Source: JALZEG01 sp036258555 (GTDB lineage: Bacteria > Actinomycetota > CADDZG01 > WHSQ01). From it: 9,423 nt of DNA. Location of the stretch: positions 1-9,423 of the forward strand of contig DATADL010000340.1 in the NCBI GenBank assembly GCA_036258555.1, written 5' to 3'. The notes beneath the pieces were generated by a model that saw nothing but the letters and a program-made list of their open reading frames with translations, did not search any database and was not told the DNA's origin. Made by a program: the position numbers and the translations under genes. Positions 1 to 6,259 of this stretch are shown here, in pieces (the stretch's first letter is position 1; the number at the start of each line of letters is the position of its first letter).

Positions 1-39
1 CCGGTACCGGACGCGGCGCTCCCCAAGAGACGACCTGGG

Positions 40-1308
40 CTAAGGGATCGCTATCGGCACGGCCGCGTGGACGCCCCGGTGGTCCGAATAGCGGACCGCG
101 GGGTTGCCGGGGTTCGGCGCGCTGGTGTCGACCGACGCCTGGACGACCTTCGCGGCCGCCTCGGCGATCGTGTCGACGGGCGCCGTGACGGCGTTCCCGC
201 TGCCGTCTTCCCACCGGACCCAGATGTAGTCGATGCGGTTCTTGTCGCGCCGGCGCTTGTTGCCTTCCGTCCCGGGGGCGTCGTAGTTGGCCGACCCGGG
301 CGCGTGGCCGTCGTCGTCGAGATAGTCGTGGCAGTAGTCCGAGCCCGAATGGGTGTCGTAGACGCCGGGGTTGCCGGACACGTCGCGGCTGTCCCGGGCG
401 CGCGTCCACTGGGCGCAGATCGCCGTCGCCGAGGTGGCCTTCGCCTCCACCGCGACGGTGTCGACGTAGGAGTGCTCCTGGCTCGGATCCGGGTCGCAGG
501 TCGCTCCGACCGCAGAGAAGTTCCTGTACCAGCAGTCCTGCGTCGCCTCGGGGAGCGCGTCGCACTTGTTGTCGGCGTCCTGGTCGGCACAGTCCTTGTC
601 GTCCCTGCGAGGGGACATGTTGAAATCGCCCGCGACGAGCGTGAGTCGCCGCGTAGGCGACAGCTCCTCGAGCCGGTTGTGGATCCGCGCCACGTTCTCT
701 TCGTCGCACTCGACGGGACCGTGACGGTTGATGTGGATGCTCGCGACGACCGTCGACCGGTCGTTGTTCTTCGTGTCCTTGAACTTGACGCCCAGCTGGT
801 ACTTGGAGTCTTCGTCGTCGGCGGCGGTCTCCGCCGCGTCGTCGATGATCTCGCAGTTGCCGGCCGAGTCCTCGCGAAGGAGGTCCAGCCACCTGACCTC
901 GGCGGTGCGCGTGAAGCGCGCGGAGTCCCAGATGAGCCCCACGTTTGAGCGCGCGTCGCTCGTGTTGTTCGGCGTCGTGCCGTGAAGCGCAAGGTAGACA
1001 GGCCGGCTGTCCGCGCCGTCGAACCTGTTCTGGAGCTCGTGCTTGAACTCGTTCAGCTGGTTGGCGTCGAGGCCGGACAGCGCGACGAAGTCCGGCCGGT
1101 TGTACTGGGCCTGGATGTTGTCGATCAGCTTCTCGGGCGAGTTCTCGTACTGGTTCAGGTTCGCCGTCCAGATCTTCACCCTGTCCGTCGGCGTCGGCGC
1201 CGCGTCCAGCGGCGGCGCGGTCCACACCGTCTGAACGCACAAGCTCGCCACCGCGACGACGCCCACGATCCACCACCGCACGGTCGCGGCGCGACCACTT
1301 GCATCCAT
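40..1308 (-). CDS. Secreted endonuclease/exonuclease/phosphatase-fold protein, possibly active-site degenerate
   Basis: A 422-aa protein. Residues 12-29 form a hydrophobic segment after an Arg-containing N-terminus, followed by an Ala/Pro stretch, so it is probably exported by a signal peptide (cleavage around 30-37) or anchored by it. The rest has the order of motifs of the EEP (DNase I-like) superfamily: TANLN (48-52), IHINRH (191-196), GDFN (227-230), NRIDYIWV (357-364) and SDH (408-410). The family normally cuts phosphodiester or phosphoester bonds with a divalent metal. The usual metal-binding Glu of the VALQE motif is not visible: residues 75-81 read VALSGLD. An Asp/Cys-rich insert (235-250) resembles a calcium-binding loop, and nine Cys residues suit an exported, disulphide-bonded protein. 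The ATG start is supported by a GAGGGGG ribosome site six bases upstream. Fold is fairly sure; substrate and activity are unknown. Confidence 0.85.
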   Translation of the reverse strand: MDASGRAATVRWWIVGVVAVASLCVQTVWTAPPLDAAPTPTDRVKIWTANLNQYENSPEKLIDNIQAQYNRPDFVALSGLDANQLNEFKHELQNRFDGADSRPVYLALHGTTPNNTSDARSNVGLIWDSARFTRTAEVRWLDLLREDSAGNCEIIDDAAETAADDEDSKYQLGVKFKDTKNNDRSTVVASIHINRHGPVECDEENVARIHNRLEELSPTRRLTLVAGDFNMSPRRDDKDCADQDADNKCDALPEATQDCWYRNFSAVGATCDPDPSQEHSYVDTVAVEAKATSATAICAQWTRARDSRDVSGNPGVYDTHSGSDYCHDYLDDDGHAPGSANYDAPGTEGNKRRRDKNRIDYIWVRWEDGSGNAVTAPVDTIAEAAAKVVQASVDTSAPNPGNPAVRYSDHRGVHAAVPIAIP

Positions 1309-1314
1309 GTGGGA

Positions 1315-1321
1315 CCCCCTC
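1315..1321 (-). promoter_or_regulatory. Ribosome binding site of the EEP-fold gene
   Basis: On the minus strand this reads GAGGGGG, six bases before the ATG at 1308. It is a good Shine-Dalgarno match and fixes the start that includes the signal peptide. Confidence 0.6.
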
Positions 1322-1329
1322 GCCTAACG

Positions 1330-1353
1330 GCTTCGCGGATCGGTCCGCGAAGC
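1330..1353. repeat. Perfect 10-bp inverted repeat with 4-nt loop upstream of the EEP gene
   Basis: The arms GCTTCGCGGA and TCCGCGAAGC are exactly complementary around the loop TCGG. It sits 21 bases upstream of the EEP start, with a small CCCC-GA-GGGG inverted repeat directly beside it (1355-1364). It could be an operator, or a hairpin in the 5' leader of the minus-strand mRNA. There is no T-run after it, and it is upstream of both divergent genes, so a terminator role is unlikely. The remainder of this divergent intergenic region (1309-1477) holds the ribosome sites and a candidate -10 box. Confidence 0.6.
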
Positions 1354-1440
1354 GCCCCGAGGGGACGGTAGGGAAAACCCGAGCCGTAGTTAATGACGCG
1401 TGCGGGTCATCTTTGCTTCTACATCTTCGTAGCCGCCCCC

Positions 1441-1472
1441 TAGTATCCGGGCGATCCCACACGACGAGGAGG
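1441..1472 (+). promoter_or_regulatory. Candidate -10 box and ribosome binding site of the MBL-fold hydrolase gene
   Basis: TAGTAT at 1441-1446 fits the actinobacterial TAnnnT -10 pattern. I see no -35 box at normal spacing, so the promoter is tentative. GAGGAGG at 1466-1472 is a near-perfect Shine-Dalgarno sequence five bases before the ATG at 1478 and is well supported. Confidence 0.55.
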
Positions 1473-1477
1473 TCGCC

Positions 1478-2191
1478 ATGCCACAGCTTCCGGACGGGAC
1501 CAAGATCACCTGGCTCGGCCACTCGACGTTCGTCGTCGAGACCCCGGGCGCACGCATCCTGATCGATCCGTGGGTCCAGGGGAACCCGGCCTGCCCCGAC
1601 GACCTGAAGGACGTCGGCGACCTGGACGCGATGCTGATCACGCACGGCCACTTCGACCACATCTCGGACGCGGTCGAGATCGCGCGGAGCACGTCGCCCC
1701 AGACCGTGTGCATCGCCGAGACCGGGCACTGGCTCGAGTCCAAGGGCGTCGAGAACGTGATCGACATGAACAAGGGCGGCACGGTCGAGGCCGCGGGCTG
1801 CCGCGTCCACATGGTCCACGCGGTGCACTCGTGCGGGATCACGGACGGGGACCGGATCGTCTACGGCGGCGAGGCCGCGGGGTACGTCCTCGAGCTCCCC
1901 GGCGGCTACCGCATCTACCACGCCGGCGACACCGCGGTCTTCTCGGACATGGCCCTGATCGGCCGCCTCCTGGAGCCCGACGTCGCGATCCTCCCGATCG
2001 GCGACCACTACACGATGGGGCCGCGCTCGGCGGCGGAGGCCGTGCGGCTCCTCGGCGTGAAGTCCGTCGTGCCCATGCACTTCGGGACGTTCCCGGTCCT
2101 GACGGGACGGCCGGAGGACCTGAGGCGCGAGGCCTCCGACGTCGAGGGCCTCGAGGTCGTGGACCTCGAGCCGGGAGGGACGATCGGCTAG
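1478..2191 (+). CDS. UPF0173-type metal-dependent hydrolase, metallo-beta-lactamase fold
   Basis: A 237-aa cytoplasmic protein that matches the usual length and layout of the UPF0173/UlaG-like branch of the metallo-beta-lactamase superfamily. It opens with the hallmark WLGHSTF (12-18, His15) and IDPW (29-32). The metal motif THGHFDH (55-61) supplies His56, His58, Asp60 and His61. HAGDTAVF (148-155, Asp151) and PMHFGTFP (199-206, His201) complete the two-metal site, and His114 or His117 in the central region may also contribute. All expected ligands are present, so it should be an active hydrolase, but the substrate of this subfamily is not established. The ATG start is fixed by a strong GAGGAGG site. 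Its stop shares the bases CTAG with the stop of the convergent histidine-kinase-like gene. There is no operon partner on this strand. Confidence 0.93.
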   Translation: MPQLPDGTKITWLGHSTFVVETPGARILIDPWVQGNPACPDDLKDVGDLDAMLITHGHFDHISDAVEIARSTSPQTVCIAETGHWLESKGVENVIDMNKGGTVEAAGCRVHMVHAVHSCGITDGDRIVYGGEAAGYVLELPGGYRIYHAGDTAVFSDMALIGRLLEPDVAILPIGDHYTMGPRSAAEAVRLLGVKSVVPMHFGTFPVLTGRPEDLRREASDVEGLEVVDLEPGGTIG

Positions 2192-2778
2192 GCCGGTGCG
2201 AACACGGCCCGCGCCACCGTCCACTCACCCTCGACGGCCAGGGTCACGTCGCCGCCCCAGTGGCGCAGCAGCCTCCGCAGGATCGCCCACGTGACCATGT
2301 CCGGATAGGGCGCGTCGAGCGCCTCGTCGCGGCGCGTGAGCTCGCTCGCGGGCGCGATCGGGAACACGACCGCGGTCCCGGCGCGACCCGGCGCGACCCG
2401 GCACGGGCCCACGGCCGCGTCGAGGCAACGGGCCAGGAGCCCCGCGATCTTCGCGGGATCGGCCTTGACCATCACCTCGTTCCCCGCGACCAGCCGGAGA
2501 CCGGTACCGCTCCGTAGGCGGGCCGCTTCCAGCAGCACGGACGCCAGCTCCACCGCCGGCGGATCGGTCGCGATGCGTCCGCGGTCGAACGACCGCAGGA
2601 GGTGTATGTCCTTCACGGTCTGGGCTGCGCGCCGCGCCTCGGACGCCGTGAGCCGGATGAACCGCTCGCGGTCGGGGTGCGCGGGGTTCTCCGCGGCGAT
2701 GTGCGCGAAGCCCTGGACGCTCGACAGCGCGCCGCCGAGCTCGTGGATCAGCACGGAGAGCTCCGGGCTCTCACCCAA
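2188..2778 (-). CDS. Stand-alone histidine-kinase-like protein (HisKA dimerisation domain plus degenerate ATPase half)
   Basis: A 196-aa protein with no sensor or transmembrane segment. Residues 8-26 (SVLIHELGGALSSVQGFA and following) look like the H-box of a HisKA dimerisation/phosphotransfer helix, with His12 as the candidate phospho-acceptor. A second helix follows at about 36-63. The C-terminal part has traces of a HATPase_c domain: ADPAKIAGLLARCLDAAVG (106-124) stands where an N-box is expected but lacks the usual Asn, and ILRRLLRHWGGDV (166-178) resembles the end of the fold. No G1 (DxGxG) or G2 motif is visible, so ATP binding is doubtful. The architecture recalls histidine phosphotransferases such as ChpT, but homology is inferred from pattern only. 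It starts with TTG, overlaps the end of the upstream 336-aa gene by 8 bases, and so is probably translationally coupled to it. Confidence 0.7.
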   Translation of the reverse strand: MGESPELSVLIHELGGALSSVQGFAHIAAENPAHPDRERFIRLTASEARRAAQTVKDIHLLRSFDRGRIATDPPAVELASVLLEAARLRSGTGLRLVAGNEVMVKADPAKIAGLLARCLDAAVGPCRVAPGRAGTAVVFPIAPASELTRRDEALDAPYPDMVTWAILRRLLRHWGGDVTLAVEGEWTVARAVFAPA

Positions 2779-3781
2779 CGGCGTCGTCCGACAGCACGTC
2801 GGTCGCGCCGAGCGCCGCGGCCCAGCCCCCGTCGGGGTCCTCGATCGCGATCCGCAGGGCCCAGCCCTCGTGCTCTGCGGTTCCCGGGCCCGCGTCCTCG
2901 TCCCAGAAGAACCACCGGAGCCGCTCGGCCGCCCGTCCCAGCTCCTCCGCGGGCGCCGGCCACGCGAGGTCGGCGACCAGCGCGGTCGTGTACCACGCGG
3001 AGAAGCGGCCGAGCGCGGCCCCCCTGCGCCTCCCGTGCGCGCCTCCGCTCGCCGCGGCCCACGCGATCCCGCGGAACGCCTCGGCCACGCTCGCGGGCGC
3101 CAGCCGGAACGGCCCGTAGGTGACGGCGGCTATCGCGGCCGCGGCGTCGCCCTCCGCGACCGCGGCCTTCGCAGCGCCGTTCGACTCCGCGGTCCACGGC
3201 GCTACCAGCTCCTGCAGCGCGTCGACGACCTCGTCGTCGTCGATCGGCGCGCCGGCGTCCGCGGTCAGCTCCCGCCACGGCCCGCGCGGCTCCCACGGTT
3301 CCTGCACCTCGACGAGGTTCGACCGGAACGTCGCGAGCGCGTACGGAGGCTCCCACGGCGCGATCCGCAGCGGCACGTCGACGAGATCCGGATGGGCGCG
3401 CTCGTCGGTGTCGAGGACCTCACCCCGCAAGACCCTCTCCTGAGCGACGTACGACGCGGTCACGGGGTCGTCGAGGTGAGGCGCCAGCTCCTCCCACGAA
3501 TGGGTCGACGCCGCCACCTCCGTCAGCGGCCCGTGAGCGAACCGACCGACGTCGGGGGTCAGGACGGACGCTGCGTACTCCCCCGGGGCCTCGAGCGCGA
3601 TCCGGTAGTCGACGTGCGCGCTGATCGGCCACAGCTGCTTGCCGCGGTCGAGCGCGTCGTCGCACGCGTCCGCGAGGTCGAGGAGCTCGTCCCACTCGCG
3701 GGCCGCGCACATCCCGTCGACGGCGCGGAGCAGCGCGTTGAGGTCGGCCGCCTCGATCAGGTCGTGGAGCGTCTGCCTCAA
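2771..3781 (-). CDS. Conserved-looking hypothetical protein, Trp-rich, 336 aa
   Basis: I do not recognise a family. The protein is soluble (no signal or membrane segment), acidic, Ala-rich and has about 14 Trp residues, several in pairs of short motifs (WEPP 143-146, WEPRGPW 163-169, LRWFFWDED 288-296). The N-terminal 50 residues are strongly helical and amphipathic (LHDLIEAADLNALLRAVDGM), and helix-like Ala-rich blocks recur at 183-222 and 230-290, suggesting an alpha-helical repeat or bundle. The TTG start at 3781 is the first possible one in frame but has no clear Shine-Dalgarno sequence; ATG at codon 24 is an alternative. It is followed by, and overlaps by 8 bases, the histidine-kinase-like gene, so the two probably act together. 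Function is unknown. Confidence 0.75.
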   Translation of the reverse strand: MRQTLHDLIEAADLNALLRAVDGMCAAREWDELLDLADACDDALDRGKQLWPISAHVDYRIALEAPGEYAASVLTPDVGRFAHGPLTEVAASTHSWEELAPHLDDPVTASYVAQERVLRGEVLDTDERAHPDLVDVPLRIAPWEPPYALATFRSNLVEVQEPWEPRGPWRELTADAGAPIDDDEVVDALQELVAPWTAESNGAAKAAVAEGDAAAAIAAVTYGPFRLAPASVAEAFRGIAWAAASGGAHGRRRGAALGRFSAWYTTALVADLAWPAPAEELGRAAERLRWFFWDEDAGPGTAEHEGWALRIAIEDPDGGWAAALGATDVLSDDAVG

Positions 3782-3822
3782 CGGAGGCCCGCCGTGCGAC
3801 GATGGGCCCGGTCCCCTATCCC

Positions 3823-3829
3823 GAGGAGG
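3823..3829 (+). promoter_or_regulatory. Ribosome binding site deciding the start of the zinc-finger micro-protein
   Basis: GAGGAGG lies five bases before the GTG at 3835. The alternative ATG at 3802 has only a GGAGG 14 bases upstream, which is too far for a typical site. This favours the shorter 37-aa product. Confidence 0.6.
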
Positions 3830-3834
3830 CGCCC

Positions 3835-3948
3835 GTGGACGACGTCCTGCAATGCCCTCACTGCGACCTCAAGTTCGCGTCGCGAGCCGACCTGAACCAG
3901 CACATCGCGTTCGACCATCCCGAGCGCGACAAGGACGAAACCGGCTAG
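3835..3948 (+). CDS. Micro-protein with a single classical C2H2 zinc finger
   Basis: From GTG 3835 the product has 37 residues; from ATG 3802 in the same frame it would have 48. Nearly the whole protein is one finger: C7-x2-C10-x12-H23-x4-H28, with Phe14 three residues after the second Cys and Leu20 two before the first His. This is the classical TFIIIA-type spacing, including both core hydrophobic positions, and differs from the shorter spacing of bacterial Ros/MucR fingers. The tail (PERDKDETG) is short and charged. Such a domain would fold around one zinc ion and may bind nucleic acid or a protein; which one is not known here. It lies in a gap between two minus-strand genes, diverges from the 336-aa gene, and its TAG stop overlaps the stop of the GMC gene in the bases CTAG. 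Coding status is supported by the motif and ribosome site. Confidence 0.72.
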   Translation: MDDVLQCPHCDLKFASRADLNQHIAFDHPERDKDETG

Positions 3949-5867
3949 GAGAGACGCTCGGCGATCCGGCGCCCGGCCCGGTTCGCGATCCCGTAGATCG
4001 AGAGCATCGGGTTGACGCCGGACGCGGTCGGGAACGCCGACGCGTCGCATACGAAGAGGTTGCGGACCTCGTGCGACTCGTTGTCCGCGTCGACGGCCGA
4101 GGTGCCGGGGTCGACGCCCATCCGGCAGGACCCCATCTGGTGGTACGAGTAGAAGGGCACCTTCGCTTTGCGGTATCCGGCCCGCCGCGTCTTCTCCGCC
4201 CACTCCTCGTGGGCGCCGGGCGAGCCCGGCCGGTACGACATCAACGAGTGGTGCTGGGAGAAGACCTCGGTCGCGCCGGCCGCCTCGAGCACCCGGGCCG
4301 CCCCGACGACGCCTTCGGCGATCCGGCGCTCGTCCGACGGCGTCAGCTTGTAGTCGAGGATCGGGCCGCCGTCGCGGGACAGGCGCACGCGCCCCGCCGT
4401 CCGGTCGCGCGTCAGGACCGCACACAGCGACAGCTTCCCGAAGCGCGCCATGAGGTCCTGGTGCTGCCGCGCCGACATCCACGGGAGCGCAGCCGATCCG
4501 AATCCCGGGTGGACCGGCACCGTCTCGAAGATGGGCCCGTATCCGTCGTCCATCGGACGCAGCTCTGCCGAGTAGCGCGCCTGGAGCGTCCCCTCCCACA
4601 TGTTGACGTCGTCGTCGAAGACGCCGATCGCCGCGGTCCCCGGGTGCAGGCGGAGGTTGCGCCCGACCTGACCGCGCAGCCCCGACCGGAGCAGCAGCAC
4701 GGGCGTCTCGATCGCTCCGGCCGCGACCACGACGGCCCGCGCCTGTATCGACAGCCGGTGACGGCCCACCCTCGCCTCGACGCCGGTCGCCCGGCCGTCC
4801 GAGATCATCACCCGGCGGACGTCTGCGCGCGTGAAGATGCGCGCCCCGGCAGCGGCCGCGTCCTGCAGGTAGGTCACCATCGTCGACTGCTTCGCGCCGA
4901 TCCGGCAACCGAACCCGCAGTAGCCACAGGCCTCGTCCTGCGTGCACCCCCTGACGGCCCGCGGGAGCGCGTCGACGTGCCAGCCGAGCTTCTTCAGGCC
5001 CTCCTCGAGCACGACGTCGCGGCGCCCGGCGGCGCTCGAGTCCGTGTTGACGCCGAGACGCTCGGAGACCTCGTCCAGGGACTCCTCGAACTCGCCCGAG
5101 ACGAACGCGTCGATCCCGGAGACGTCCCTCCACTGCGCGAGGACGTGCGGAGGCGTCTTGAACGACGTCGTGTAGTTCACGACCGTCCCGCCCCCCAGCG
5201 TCGACCCGGCGATGATGCGGCACCCGAGGTCGCTCGTCGTGAGCGTCAGCCCGTACAGGTACATCTCGCGCGTCGCGTCGAACTCGCGGTGGTGGAAGTC
5301 GCTCTCGCTCACGTAGGAGCCCTTCTCGACGACGACCACGTCCAGGCCCGCGGCCGCGAGCCGCGCGGCGGCGCAGCCTCCGCCCGCCCCCGAGCCCACG
5401 ACGACGACGTCGCAGGCCGTGACGGTGTCCTCGGCGATCTCGAGGGGATCGAGCCGCTTGGGGACGTCGGGGGCCGGGCTCAGGGGGCCGGGGTACCCCA
5501 TCTGCCCCCACGTCCGGGGCACCGTGCCGTAAAAGGTCGAGAGCACGAGAGAGATCACGACGTTCGCGAGGTCGCGGAGAACCGGCAGCGCGCTCGCCTT
5601 CCAGCGTTGCAGCAACGCCTCGGCCTCGGCCGGCGTCAGCCACGAGACCGGGACCGGACGGCCGGTGAGCGCGAGCGCCCCGGCACGCGAGTCGAGGACC
5701 GCGAACGCGGCGACGAGCTCGCGCCTCTGGCCCTCGGTCGGGAGGGTGTCGGCGACCTGGAGCATGCGCGTCACCAGGCCCGGCTCGAACTCGCGTCCGA
5801 GCACGCCGCGGCCGAGCGCGGCCAGGACGGCGCGGGTGGATGCCGGATAGGGGGCGGGCGCGCTCAC
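3945..5867 (-). CDS. GMC-family FAD oxidoreductase, long-chain alcohol oxidase type
   Basis: A 640-aa flavoprotein predicted to oxidise an alcohol group using FAD. Residues 1-140 form an extra helical N-terminal region with a hydrophobic stretch near 98-113 that could touch a membrane. The FAD-binding Rossmann motif VVVGSGAGGG (155-164) ends in Glu181, and the GMC signature GSTLGGGTVVNYT is at 221-233. A four-Cys cluster, C308-x5-C314-x2-C317-x3-C321, precedes GAKQSTMVTYL and is typical of the long-chain fatty alcohol oxidase branch as I recall it. The C-terminal GMC domain contains SYHQMGSCRMG (His576) and GVNPMLSIYG (Asn619), the expected catalytic pair, then a closing helix. The start is GTG with no Shine-Dalgarno sequence; the upstream minus-strand bases instead read CTCCTCC. 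It follows the 113-aa gene by 35 bases on the same strand and could be the last gene of that transcript. The substrate (fatty alcohol, sterol or other) cannot be told. Confidence 0.9.
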   Translation of the reverse strand: MSAPAPYPASTRAVLAALGRGVLGREFEPGLVTRMLQVADTLPTEGQRRELVAAFAVLDSRAGALALTGRPVPVSWLTPAEAEALLQRWKASALPVLRDLANVVISLVLSTFYGTVPRTWGQMGYPGPLSPAPDVPKRLDPLEIAEDTVTACDVVVVGSGAGGGCAAARLAAAGLDVVVVEKGSYVSESDFHHREFDATREMYLYGLTLTTSDLGCRIIAGSTLGGGTVVNYTTSFKTPPHVLAQWRDVSGIDAFVSGEFEESLDEVSERLGVNTDSSAAGRRDVVLEEGLKKLGWHVDALPRAVRGCTQDEACGYCGFGCRIGAKQSTMVTYLQDAAAAGARIFTRADVRRVMISDGRATGVEARVGRHRLSIQARAVVVAAGAIETPVLLLRSGLRGQVGRNLRLHPGTAAIGVFDDDVNMWEGTLQARYSAELRPMDDGYGPIFETVPVHPGFGSAALPWMSARQHQDLMARFGKLSLCAVLTRDRTAGRVRLSRDGGPILDYKLTPSDERRIAEGVVGAARVLEAAGATEVFSQHHSLMSYRPGSPGAHEEWAEKTRRAGYRKAKVPFYSYHQMGSCRMGVDPGTSAVDADNESHEVRNLFVCDASAFPTASGVNPMLSIYGIANRAGRRIAERLS

Positions 5868-5882
5868 TAGGAGGAGTTCCTA
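5868..5882. repeat. Short inverted repeat next to the GMC start codon
   Basis: TAGGA and TCCTA flank five bases immediately upstream of the GMC GTG start. On the minus strand this places CTCCTCC where a ribosome site would normally be, so translation start may be leaderless, coupled to the upstream gene, or weak. The repeat is short and may be chance. Confidence 0.3.
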
Positions 5883-5902
5883 CACCCGCGCGGGCGCGTC
5901 TG

Positions 5903-6244
5903 CTACCGGCGGCGGGGCGGGCGCCGCGAGCGGCGGTGCTGCCTGACCTTCGGGTTCTTCCGGCGCCGCGGTGCGTCGCCCTCGGAGACGCGCTTGGGGC
6001 GCTCGGCCTGGGCCTTCTCGACCGCGGCGATCACGTCCGCCGTCGCGCCCTCGTCGACGTCGCCGCTCGTCAGCAGGAGCTGGAAGAGCACCGCCCGCTC
6101 GAACTCCTGGATCGAGTCCGACACCTTGTGCCGGCTGCCCTTCGGCGTGTCCCACTCGGCGATGATCGCCTCGGAGTGCGGCACGCCGACGCGCAGCGTC
6201 GTAGTGCCGATCTTGCCTTCCCAGATGACTTCGCCCGGTTCCAT
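5903..6244 (-). CDS. Small hypothetical protein with a highly basic Arg-rich C-terminal tail
   Basis: A 113-aa protein that I cannot assign to a family. Residues 1-35 look like a small beta-rich module (IWEGKIGTTTLRVGVPHSEAII), residues 42-82 are helical, and residues 92-113 are almost entirely Arg, Lys, Pro and His (about 13 basic residues in 22). Tails of this kind are common in RNA- or DNA-binding proteins. It starts 15 bases after the stop of the DEAD-box helicase gene, with a GAAGGGG ribosome site in the gap, so the two are very probably co-transcribed. I infer a nucleic-acid-binding role, perhaps as helper of the helicase, which itself lacks such a tail. That is not shown by homology. 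Confidence 0.75.
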   Translation of the reverse strand: MEPGEVIWEGKIGTTTLRVGVPHSEAIIAEWDTPKGSRHKVSDSIQEFERAVLFQLLLTSGDVDEGATADVIAAVEKAQAERPKRVSEGDAPRRRKNPKVRQHRRSRRPPRRR

Positions 6245-6259
6245 CGCCTCAGCCCCTTC

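Noticed and set aside
67..948. Plus-strand 293-codon open frame antisense to the EEP-fold gene
   Set aside because: Val/Arg/Asp-rich composition without recognisable motifs; the minus strand has a signal peptide, ribosome site and family motifs.
3802..3834. ATG 3802 as start of the zinc-finger micro-protein
   Set aside because: Kept only as alternative: its GGAGG is 14 bases away, whereas GTG 3835 has GAGGAGG at five bases.
3639..5870. Plus-strand 743-codon open frame antisense to the GMC gene
   Set aside because: The translation is Arg/Pro/Gly/Ala/Val-rich with no motif, while the opposite strand encodes a complete GMC oxidoreductase. It is a high-GC shadow frame.
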